A stretch of 64,000 bases of DNA, from NCBI RefSeq assembly GCF_007858275.1, contig NZ_VFEV01000009.1:97174-161173 (forward strand), read 5' to 3'. Each line of letters opens with the position of its first letter. Position 1 is the stretch's first letter. The notes beneath the pieces were generated by a model. The model worked only from the letters and a program-made list of their open reading frames with translations. It was not told the origin of the DNA and searched no databases. The stretch is from Pseudomonas proteolytica (GTDB lineage: Bacteria; Pseudomonadota; Gammaproteobacteria; Pseudomonadales; Pseudomonadaceae). Positions 44,408 to 52,008 of the stretch are shown piece by piece. The position numbers and the translations under genes were made by a program.

Positions 44408-45881
44408 ACCCTGGCTGTTGCTGATCGCCCTGGTGAGCCTGCCCTGTGTGGCCGCCGATATCGTGATCCGTCCTTCGGCGCCGACCACCACACGCAGCGG
44501 CTATGAGCGCAGTGTCTCGCTCAATGCCCAGCTCACTACCTTGACCCTGGGCGATGCGGTGTACCTGGGCCTGCGCAACAACCCGGCGATTCGCAGCGCG
44601 TACCTGCAACGGGTGGCACAGAAATTCGACCTGCGGGTGGCCGAAGATGCCTTCAACCCCAAACTGGTGCTCAACAGCGCCTACCGCACCACCCAAGGCA
44701 GTGACGACCGCGCTCGTAACGCCAACCTGGCGCCCACCACCAGCTTGCTTGGCGAATACGGCACTCGGCTGAGCATGGGCTGGACCCAGCAACTGAACAA
44801 CGCCAACCGGGCCGGGCGCTACCGCAGCGACGGCCTGGACCTGGCCATCATCCAACCGCTGATGCGCGGTGCCGGTTGGGACGCCACCACCGCACCGCTG
44901 CGCTTATCGCGCCTTTCCGAGCAGGCCAACCGCTTGAACCTCAAGGCCAACGTCGCGCAGACCATCAGCCAGATCATCGCCACCTACCGCGAATTGCTGC
45001 GCGCCCAGGAGCAACTGAGCATCGCCCAGCAAGCGCTCAAGCGCTCCAACACCTTGCTGGAGGTCAACAAGGCGTTGATCGCTGCCGGGCGCATGGCCGA
45101 ATTCGAAATCGTCCAGACCGAAGCCGACATTGCCTCGCAACAACTGGGGGTCGAGGAAGCCCAGAACCAGTTGGACATGAGTCGCCTGTCGTTGCTGCGC
45201 CTGCTGGCCTTGGACCTGGCCACACCGATCCGCGCCACCGAAGCCCTCGAAGCATCGCCCATGGCGATCGACAAACGCGAGGCGTTCAACCTGGCGCAAA
45301 CCCAGCAGCCCGAATACCTATCGGCCCTGCTGGGCAGCCAACAGGCCGACCTCAACCTGGTGCTGGCCAAGGATTCCGGGCGCTGGCAGGTCGACCTGGT
45401 GGGCGGCGCCAATCAGATCCGCGCCAATACCGATAACGATGCAGGCAGCACCAGCAATCGGCGCTGGGACAGTTATGCCGGTGTCCAGGTGCGCATTCCC
45501 ATCGGCGATATCAGCACCCGGCAGGCCGAAGTCCGCGCGCGGGTGGATGTGGAGAACCAGGCCATCTTGATCACCGACGCACGCCAGGAGCTGGAGCGCA
45601 GCGTCAATAACGTGGTGCGCGACCTCGGCACCCGCTGGCGCCAGTATGAAATTGCCCAGCGGGCCGTGGAACTGTCGCGGCGCAAGATCGAGATCGAGCG
45701 GGACAAACTGGGCGCCGGACGCTCCACCAACTTCCAGGTGTTGAGTTTCGAAGCTGACTTGCGCAGCGCCGAAAACTCCCGCCTCAATGCGTTGATTGCT
45801 TATCTGAATGCCCAGACCCAGCTCGACCTGACGCTGGGCATGACTTTGGAAAGTTGGGAAATCGCCCTCAATGACTACTAA
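44400..45881 (+). CDS. TolC-family outer-membrane efflux protein
   Basis: A 493-residue protein with signal peptide MNKPWLLLIALVSLPCVAAD and two TolC repeats of long periplasmic helices (e.g. ALKRSNTLLEVNKALIAAGR and RAVELSRRKIEIERDKLGAG). It gives the exporter its outer-membrane duct. The frame is open upstream, but the ATG at 44400 gives the clean signal peptide. Overlaps both neighbours, so the four genes are one translationally coupled operon. Confidence 0.9.
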   Translation: MNKPWLLLIALVSLPCVAADIVIRPSAPTTTRSGYERSVSLNAQLTTLTLGDAVYLGLRNNPAIRSAYLQRVAQKFDLRVAEDAFNPKLVLNSAYRTTQGSDDRARNANLAPTTSLLGEYGTRLSMGWTQQLNNANRAGRYRSDGLDLAIIQPLMRGAGWDATTAPLRLSRLSEQANRLNLKANVAQTISQIIATYRELLRAQEQLSIAQQALKRSNTLLEVNKALIAAGRMAEFEIVQTEADIASQQLGVEEAQNQLDMSRLSLLRLLALDLATPIRATEALEASPMAIDKREAFNLAQTQQPEYLSALLGSQQADLNLVLAKDSGRWQVDLVGGANQIRANTDNDAGSTSNRRWDSYAGVQVRIPIGDISTRQAEVRARVDVENQAILITDARQELERSVNNVVRDLGTRWRQYEIAQRAVELSRRKIEIERDKLGAGRSTNFQVLSFEADLRSAENSRLNALIAYLNAQTQLDLTLGMTLESWEIALNDY

Positions 45882-47130
45882 AAAAGCCCTGCTGGGCGCT
45901 GGACTGCTGATATTGCTGGGGGCTGGCGCATTTGCGCTGCTCAGCCGCCCAACGCCTGCCGCCGACCAGGCCGCCATGGCCGAGCAGTGGCTTGAGATAA
46001 AAAATGATGCCCTGGTACACCAGATTGGGCTGGTGGGCAGGATCGAACCCGACACCACCATTACCCTCACGGCCCCCTTCGACGGCAACGTGCAAGCCAA
46101 CCTGGTGGAACAGGGCCAACGGGTCGAGGCCGGCCAGGTCCTGCTGCGGATGGACCCCGCTACCCTTGAAGTGCAACTGCGTGAAGCGTTGTCTACCCAA
46201 CTCAAGGCCCGGCGCACCGTGCAGGAAATGCAGGACTGGGACGCCAGCCCCACGGTCAGCCGCGCCCGACGCGGCCTGCGCACCTCGCAAATGAGTGCCG
46301 ACAACACCCAGCGCAAACTGCTTGAAAGCGAGAACCTGTTCAAGCGCGGCATCATCCCGCGCAACGAATTGGACGACCTCAAGCAACAGGCCCAGCAGCA
46401 ACAGTTGGATCTGGCTGCCGCGCGCAGTGAACTGCAACAAGCCCTGGACCAGGGCAAGGGTGAGTACCGACAGATTGCGGATATGGAGTTGACCAACGCC
46501 ACGGTCAAGTACGAGGCCCTGCGCAAGCTGCTCGAAGGCCAGGAGGTCAAGGCCCCGTTTTCCGGGATTGTCGTGCCCCCACCGGGCAGCAACACCCCGC
46601 AGGGCGGCGCAAGCAGCAACGCACCGGTGCAGGCGGGAAGCAAGGTCGGCCAGGGCCAGGTGCTGTTCGGGCTGGCCAATATCGAACGCCTGAAAATCGT
46701 TGCCAAAGTCTCTGAACTGGATATCAACCAGCTGCATCAGGGCCAGCCGGTGGAAGTCATGGGCGACGGTTTTGATGGCGAGCGCCTGAGCGGTTCCGTC
46801 AGTGTGGTCAGCGGCCTGGCGATCGCCAATGACAGCCAGGGCAGCGCGCAATTCCCGGTGACCCTGGCCATTCCAAAATTGACCGAGAAACAGCTGCAAA
46901 GGGTCCGCCTGGGCATGAGCGCGCGCCTGACTATCGTGACCTATAACAATGAGCAGGCGATCATCGTCCCGGCCCAGGCGATCAGGCATGAGGCAGGCGG
47001 GCTTTCGGTGGAATATCGGGCAGCCATGAACAAGCCGGTGGAACGGGTGAAAATCACCACGGGACAATCGACTGCCCTAGGGGTGGAAGTGTTTGGGCTC
47101 CAGCCTGGGTTTATCAAAACTGTCTTGTGA
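45871..47130 (+). CDS. HlyD/MacA-family periplasmic adaptor
   Basis: A 419-residue membrane-fusion protein anchored by an N-terminal span (ALLGAGLLILLGAGAFALL). The lipoyl halves flank a coiled-coil hairpin: APFDGNVQANLVEQGQRVEA, a helical region about 110-220, then VKAPFSGIVVPPP. Beta-barrel and MP domains follow. It links the MacB-like permease to the TolC-like duct. The start overlaps the TolC-like gene by 11 bases. It is unusual that the adaptor is the last gene of the operon. The low-GC biosynthetic block begins just after it. Confidence 0.9.
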   Translation: MTTKKALLGAGLLILLGAGAFALLSRPTPAADQAAMAEQWLEIKNDALVHQIGLVGRIEPDTTITLTAPFDGNVQANLVEQGQRVEAGQVLLRMDPATLEVQLREALSTQLKARRTVQEMQDWDASPTVSRARRGLRTSQMSADNTQRKLLESENLFKRGIIPRNELDDLKQQAQQQQLDLAAARSELQQALDQGKGEYRQIADMELTNATVKYEALRKLLEGQEVKAPFSGIVVPPPGSNTPQGGASSNAPVQAGSKVGQGQVLFGLANIERLKIVAKVSELDINQLHQGQPVEVMGDGFDGERLSGSVSVVSGLAIANDSQGSAQFPVTLAIPKLTEKQLQRVRLGMSARLTIVTYNNEQAIIVPAQAIRHEAGGLSVEYRAAMNKPVERVKITTGQSTALGVEVFGLQPGFIKTVL

Positions 47131-47273
47131 ATCCCTTTGTATCGTGCCTAAAAAACACTTTAGGAATTTACCTACATCAGCATAGGAAACTTACCACGCC
47201 ATAAAATATTGTAAAAAAATACTCCTTAGGAAAGTATTGTCATCCGTTTTGCCTTGGGCGACAGGTGCGCAAT
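47131..47273. promoter_or_regulatory. AT-rich leader of the low-GC cluster
   Basis: Base composition drops sharply here. A dyad AATACT...AGTATT (47219-47238) surrounds CCTTAGGAA. TTGTAA followed about 18 bases later by AGTATT is a weak sigma-70-like candidate just ahead. This is the likely promoter/operator of the five-gene operon that follows, though read-through from the exporter operon is equally possible since no terminator is seen. Confidence 0.35.
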
Positions 47274-48458
47274 ATGAATCGTTATTCAAACATCAAAAAA
47301 ATGGTGGCTGGCGGTGATTTATTTTGGAGTCGAACACAAGAAGCCCGAATGAGCGGAATTGTCGCCGACAATCTTGGTGACGGCTTCATGCAAGTCGATG
47401 GTGACCCATTCATAAACATGTGCTCTTACTCCTACCTCGGCTTGGACTCCAATATAGAAATTTTGAAGGGAGCAATAACGGCACTAGACTCGTCGCAAAC
47501 CTTAAACTCATCCACATCCCGTGTCCGAATTTGTTTACCGCTATTGGAAGAGGCAGAGCTTGCACTGTCAGATCTGTTTTCCGTCCAGGTGCTGACTACA
47601 GTTTCATGCGCTTCAGCCGCCGCAGCAATGCTTCCATTACTCGCCGCAGGTGTATTCACACAAAACATCCCCCCGCTAATGATTTTTGACCAGTCCGCGC
47701 ACTTCTGCTTGAGTTTGATGAAAGCCGTTTTCGCAGATGAATCCGAAGTAGTGACAGCACCGCACAATGACTTAAACTTTCTGGAAGACTGCTGCAAACA
47801 AAAGCAACGGGTCGCTTACATCGCGGACGGCGTCTATAGCACGGGAGGATCCGCCAATGTATCGGAGCTTATGAGCCTGCAAGACAAGTACGGTCTATTT
47901 GTTCTATATGACGAGGCTCATGGCCTGTCGGCACAGGGTACAAATGGCTGCGGATTAGTTCTCAATACAATGGGCACACTAAACAGTAACACCATGATCA
48001 TCGCATCATTGAACAAGGGCTTTGGTGCATCGGGCGGGGCGATCCTCTTTGATTCGTCGATTAGCAAATCAAATTTATTGCGGTTTGGCGGCCCTCTCTC
48101 TTGGTCCCAACGAATTAACACAGCAGGTTTGGGTGCAATTATCGCGTCCGCAAAGATACATAGATCCACAGAACTGCAACACCTGCAAAACAGATTGACG
48201 ACCAACATCCAACTGTTCGATACACACATCAAGACCACCTTGGCAGGAGATGGATTACCTATCAGGTTGATTCCCATGAGTAATGAGCAACATGCAATCA
48301 CCACCGCAACAAAACTCATGGAGCGTGGATTTTATACATCGCCGCTATTTTACCCTGTCGTTCCCAAATCAACTCCAGGCCTTCGCGTCATGCTCAGAGC
48401 AAACATGGCCTCAGACGACTTAAAACAGTTTTGCACAGCGGTAAACTCAATGCTGTAG
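47274..48458 (+). CDS. Alpha-oxoamine-synthase-like PLP enzyme (KBL/BioF/CqsA superfamily)
   Basis: A 394-residue fold-type I PLP enzyme. Members join an amino acid to an acyl-CoA or acyl-carrier with decarboxylation, giving an alpha-amino ketone. Key residues are present: stacking His143 in FDQSAHFCL, Asp213 and His216 in YDEAHGLSAQG, and Schiff-base Lys248 in ASLNKGFGASGG. The substrate-binding GSGGSR...H stretch of BioF/KBL is replaced by NSSTSRVRICLPLLEEAE, marking a divergent branch. The acyl donor may be made by the CitE- and MaoC-like enzymes encoded downstream (inference). Low GC; first gene of the putative island operon. Confidence 0.8.
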   Translation: MNRYSNIKKMVAGGDLFWSRTQEARMSGIVADNLGDGFMQVDGDPFINMCSYSYLGLDSNIEILKGAITALDSSQTLNSSTSRVRICLPLLEEAELALSDLFSVQVLTTVSCASAAAAMLPLLAAGVFTQNIPPLMIFDQSAHFCLSLMKAVFADESEVVTAPHNDLNFLEDCCKQKQRVAYIADGVYSTGGSANVSELMSLQDKYGLFVLYDEAHGLSAQGTNGCGLVLNTMGTLNSNTMIIASLNKGFGASGGAILFDSSISKSNLLRFGGPLSWSQRINTAGLGAIIASAKIHRSTELQHLQNRLTTNIQLFDTHIKTTLAGDGLPIRLIPMSNEQHAITTATKLMERGFYTSPLFYPVVPKSTPGLRVMLRANMASDDLKQFCTAVNSML

Positions 48459-48501
48459 ATGCAACCCCGCACATTAGGACGTCGTGACAAAAGGAATTTA
48501 C

Positions 48502-49668
48502 ATGTCATCATCCCCCCAGCAAGTACTCCTACTCGCGTGTTGCACGACCATAATTGCCCAGCTTGGTATAACACTATATATACCTGCAACAACCCAACTC
48601 GCCTCGATACTAAATACAGAAGAGGCGGAAAGCTATAAAGTTCTACTATTTTATTTGGGCGGCGCTGTACTACCGATAGTATTTATGTCACGCCTTATTC
48701 GCAGTTTCGGGCGCCACACTGCAATTCTCGTTTGCTGCGCGACTTTATTCGTCGGTAGCGTGCTGTCCTTATTCAGTTTGGGCTCCGAGGTGTTCTTTTT
48801 CTCCCGGCTCATGCAAGGCATAGGTGCTGGCGGAGGAGCTCTGATCGGCAGAGCACTGTTAACGGATATCTCATCAGGGGCAGCCCTTGCGAAAAACCTG
48901 TCTGTATTATCCTATTCATTTATTCTTGCGCTTATCGGCGGGCAAGTAGTAGGCGGCTTTCTGATATCAAGCCTTAACTGGATCGCTCTGCCATACCTAA
49001 TGATCATCGGATTGATACTTACCTACGCACTAGCTTTTAAAATACGCACCCGCCTTTACAAACTAGACGCCGTGGAAAAAGAATCCGCATTAACGCCAAA
49101 CTACTACTCCACTGCAACCCAGCCCAGTTTTTTTCTACCGGTCATTTTAGGAGGGTGCGGCTATGGTATTTTTATTATCTATCAAGGTATCGGAGCGTAT
49201 ATATTTCACTCTAATTTCCGTTGGAACAGCGCCGATTACGGCACATTCGGCTTGTGGTTGGGCCTGGCTTATTACTTAGGCGCACTGACTGTAAGGCGAG
49301 CCTTGACTGTTGTCAGTGTTTGCCAATTATCAATTTTTGGCGCATGCCTATTAATCGCTTCGAGCAGCGTGTTGTTTCTGGCCGCCTGGCAAAACATGTC
49401 AATCCACTTGGTTGTTGGGACCTATCTGGTTATTTGGTACGCCCAAGCAACACTCTACCCATGTGCAGCAGCCATGGCAGTAAACAGAATACCCGGCGCC
49501 CACCCAATGATGCTGTTTAGTTTCCTACAACAATTGGTAGCGTTAATATTTGGTGCTCTTGCGACTTTTTTTATCCCTTACGGCATTCAAACTGTGGCAC
49601 TGCTCACCGCATGCCTGGGTGGACTTGGTGTACTCACCACACTGCTCATTCTGAAAAGAGAGTCTTGA
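48502..49668 (+). CDS. MFS transporter, Bcr/CflA-like drug exporter
   Basis: A 388-residue major facilitator with about 12 hydrophobic spans. Motif A-like residues are in SRLIRSFGRHTAIL after span 2, and the span 4-5 region GIGAGGGALIGRALL is typical of drug:H+ antiporters of the Bcr/CflA group. AAAGGA seven bases before the ATG at 48502 fixes the start over a GTG at 48484. Embedded in the operon, it most likely exports the cluster product or protects the producer. Confidence 0.82.
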   Translation: MSSSPQQVLLLACCTTIIAQLGITLYIPATTQLASILNTEEAESYKVLLFYLGGAVLPIVFMSRLIRSFGRHTAILVCCATLFVGSVLSLFSLGSEVFFFSRLMQGIGAGGGALIGRALLTDISSGAALAKNLSVLSYSFILALIGGQVVGGFLISSLNWIALPYLMIIGLILTYALAFKIRTRLYKLDAVEKESALTPNYYSTATQPSFFLPVILGGCGYGIFIIYQGIGAYIFHSNFRWNSADYGTFGLWLGLAYYLGALTVRRALTVVSVCQLSIFGACLLIASSSVLFLAAWQNMSIHLVVGTYLVIWYAQATLYPCAAAMAVNRIPGAHPMMLFSFLQQLVALIFGALATFFIPYGIQTVALLTACLGGLGVLTTLLILKRES

Positions 49669-49669
49669 T

Positions 49670-50533
49670 ATGGACATATTGACTAGAAGTTGGCTATGCG
49701 TGCCCGCCAGCCAAAAGCATATAGAACGGACAATTATTGAGTCTAGCGCCGATATCGTATTATTGGACTTGGAAGACTCAGTCCCAATGTACAAAAAACA
49801 ATTTGCACGAGAACAACTGCTGGCATTGGACCACTCTATCCACAATCGGCGCAATCTAGCGATAAGAGTTAACGCACTCACCAAACCAGAAGGCATCAGA
49901 GACTTGGTTTTCTTGTTAGACCACAACATTATTCCCGAATATTTGATCATCCCCAAAGTAGAGTCAGCCGGAGAACTGAGAGTCCTTAATGAACTGATAT
50001 CCGCTACTGGCCAACGAGTAAAAACCTTTGCAATCATCGAAACTTTAAAAGGATTGCGCTGCATCGACTCCATTATCAATGAAAGAACAAACCTGCGCGG
50101 CTTGATTTTAGGTAGCGCTGACCTCTCCTCGGAGATCAATTTCAAAATCGCAGAGCGCGCGCTTACCCATATAAAATGCGATATAGCCATCGCTGCCCTC
50201 AGCATGGGGCTAATGGTAATTGATTCGCCCTGTTTTAAACTGAACAACGAAAAAGCGCTTAGAACAGAAATTGAAACAGCGAAAGAATTTGGCTATTCCG
50301 GAAAAATCGCCATTCATCCAGCCCAAGTAGAACTGATAAACAAATTATTTACCCCGACAGCAATCGAACTGAAAAAAGCACGAGCAATTATCAAATGCCT
50401 CGAAGCTGCGGGCCCAACGACAGCCATATCCACCTTAGATGGGGAAATGCTAGGCCCTCCTTTCGAAATCATGGCCCGCAGGCTTTTGAAAATTAACGAA
50501 TCGCTCTCAAGAACCAATAGGAAGCCAGCATGA
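49670..50533 (+). CDS. CitE/HpcH-family CoA-ester lyase
   Basis: A 287-residue TIM-barrel enzyme of the malyl-CoA/citramalyl-CoA lyase family; members cleave or form beta-hydroxyacyl-CoA from a keto acid (often glyoxylate or pyruvate) plus acyl-CoA. CoA- and metal-site residues look intact: LDLEDSV (33-39), Arg66 in IRVNAL, PKVESAGE, Glu124 in IIETLKG, Asp151 in GSADLSSE and IAIHPAQ. It starts one base after the MFS stop and overlaps the MaoC gene (ATGA). In the cluster it could act synthetically, building an acyl-CoA for the PLP enzyme (inference). Confidence 0.83.
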   Translation: MDILTRSWLCVPASQKHIERTIIESSADIVLLDLEDSVPMYKKQFAREQLLALDHSIHNRRNLAIRVNALTKPEGIRDLVFLLDHNIIPEYLIIPKVESAGELRVLNELISATGQRVKTFAIIETLKGLRCIDSIINERTNLRGLILGSADLSSEINFKIAERALTHIKCDIAIAALSMGLMVIDSPCFKLNNEKALRTEIETAKEFGYSGKIAIHPAQVELINKLFTPTAIELKKARAIIKCLEAAGPTTAISTLDGEMLGPPFEIMARRLLKINESLSRTNRKPA

Positions 50534-51066
50534 ACATCAACCAATCGCTCCCCGGCAGCAAGGCATTAAGCAAACTAACCAAAGTTGGGCCCGGACGCTA
50601 TCGTGAGGATCATGGGCTTGGCTTTGACGACTTTATTATTGGTGACATATTTGAACATCGTCCAGGCCGTACGGTGACAGAGGCGGATAACGTCTGGATG
50701 TCGTTAATCTGCATGAATAACCATCCTGCCCACATCAATGCAGAATATGCGAAGCAAACCGAATTTGGACAAATACTGGTATCAAGCCTGGTGACCTTTT
50801 CGATAGTCGGTGGGATGAGCCTCGCGAGCACGAGCGCAAAGGCAATTGCCAATTTAGGCTGGGATAATGTTCGTCTGGTAGCCCCTGTATTTGTCGGCGA
50901 TACATTGTATGCAGAAAGCGAAGTCATCCATAAACGTCCCTCTGCCAGTCGTCCCGGACAAGGCGTAGTAACAGTGCGAACAAAAGGGCTCAAGGCAAAT
51001 GGACAAATATGTTTATCCTACGAGCGCAGCTTTCTGATCACTCTCGACCAAGTACCCTTGGCATGA
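50530..51066 (+). CDS. MaoC-family hydratase/dehydratase (mesaconyl-CoA-hydratase-like)
   Basis: A 178-residue hot-dog-fold protein resembling the MaoC proteins paired with CitE-like lyases, which interconvert beta-hydroxyacyl-CoA and enoyl-CoA. Family marks are NNHPAHINAEYAKQTEFG, NLGWDNVRLVAPVFVGDTLY and KRPSASRPGQGVVTVRT. The (R)-hydratase Asp-x4-His motif reads Asn63-x4-His68; from memory this Asn also occurs in the mesaconyl-CoA-hydratase branch, unverified. Coupled to the lyase by ATGA overlap, it would dehydrate that enzyme's product. Confidence 0.83.
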   Translation: MNINQSLPGSKALSKLTKVGPGRYREDHGLGFDDFIIGDIFEHRPGRTVTEADNVWMSLICMNNHPAHINAEYAKQTEFGQILVSSLVTFSIVGGMSLASTSAKAIANLGWDNVRLVAPVFVGDTLYAESEVIHKRPSASRPGQGVVTVRTKGLKANGQICLSYERSFLITLDQVPLA

Positions 51067-51073
51067 GTAGCCT

Positions 51074-52003
51074 ATGAAAATATTAGATGAGATCTTGATA
51101 AAAAACACCATCAGTATGGAAGAGGCGATTGACGTACTTCGTGAAAACTATCGTCAATACAACAGCTCAAACGACAGTAACCCAACACGAACTATCGTGA
51201 GAGTCCAGGAGAAACATGCAACATTTGGGGTAATGCCCTACTACTCTCATTCTCACAATCTATTTATGGTCAAGATTGTTTCTCATCATTTGCTCAACAA
51301 AGCCCATGGACGAACATCTATAAGTGGAGTGATCGTTATACAGGATGGCGCTACAGGGCAGATAAAAGCCCAAATGGATGCAGCAGCCATTACCGCGCTA
51401 CGCACAGGCGCCACTGCAGGATTGGCGACTGATTTGCTGGCAATGGCCCACTCTAAAAAAGTTGCCGTCATCGGCGCAGGTGCTCAGGCAATGGCCGTAT
51501 TTGAGGCTGTATTGAGCGTCAGAAAGATAAACCAGGTGGCCGTATGCTCTACAAGCAGGGCAAGCACAGAGCGTTTTATAGCTGACGCAAAAAATCGGTT
51601 CTTACGTGAAATTGAATACATCAGCCATCATAGCGCCCGCCAGGCAGTCTCAGGCGCCGACATCATCTGTACGGCGACCACCTGCGCAGCCCCTTTGTTC
51701 TCCGCCTGCGACGTAGTAAAGGGGGCCCATATAAACGCGGTAGGCAAGCACACACTGGTGTCGCGTGAGTTCCCGTTGGAGCTTCTGCATCGAGCTATCT
51801 TACTGGTGGAGGATAGAAAAGCTGCAATTGAAGAGGCTGGGGATTATCACCAAAACTCAACATCCATTGTTGACATGCTGAACAGCCAGTATGCAGCTCA
51901 CCAAGGCGAGACCACGATTTTTTCTTCGGTAGGGACGGCTTTTCAGGACGCGTGCATCTGCATCGCAATCCTGAAGAAGTTAAAGCTGGTAAGCGAAGTT
52001 TGA
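51074..52003 (+). CDS. Ornithine cyclodeaminase/mu-crystallin-family oxidoreductase
   Basis: A 309-residue Rossmann enzyme of the OCD/CRYM/AlaDH group, whose members reduce imines or ketimines or deaminate amino acids with NAD(P). The nucleotide loop is VAVIGAGAQAMAV (130-142). Substrate residues Lys67 in MVKIVSHH and Arg110 in LRTGATAGLA are kept. The Asp of the OCD/AlaDH catalytic motif (GxD) is His226 in INAVGKHTLV, so classic OCD chemistry is unlikely and imine reduction is more plausible. Last gene of the low-GC operon, seven bases after maoC; it ends five bases from the convergent flavoprotein gene. Confidence 0.82.
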   Translation: MKILDEILIKNTISMEEAIDVLRENYRQYNSSNDSNPTRTIVRVQEKHATFGVMPYYSHSHNLFMVKIVSHHLLNKAHGRTSISGVIVIQDGATGQIKAQMDAAAITALRTGATAGLATDLLAMAHSKKVAVIGAGAQAMAVFEAVLSVRKINQVAVCSTSRASTERFIADAKNRFLREIEYISHHSARQAVSGADIICTATTCAAPLFSACDVVKGAHINAVGKHTLVSREFPLELLHRAILLVEDRKAAIEEAGDYHQNSTSIVDMLNSQYAAHQGETTIFSSVGTAFQDACICIAILKKLKLVSEV

Positions 52004-52008
52004 AGATA

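Noticed and set aside
45318..47067. Two long minus-strand frames opposite the TolC/HlyD genes
   Set aside because: Both overlap strongly supported exporter genes and show no recognisable domain.
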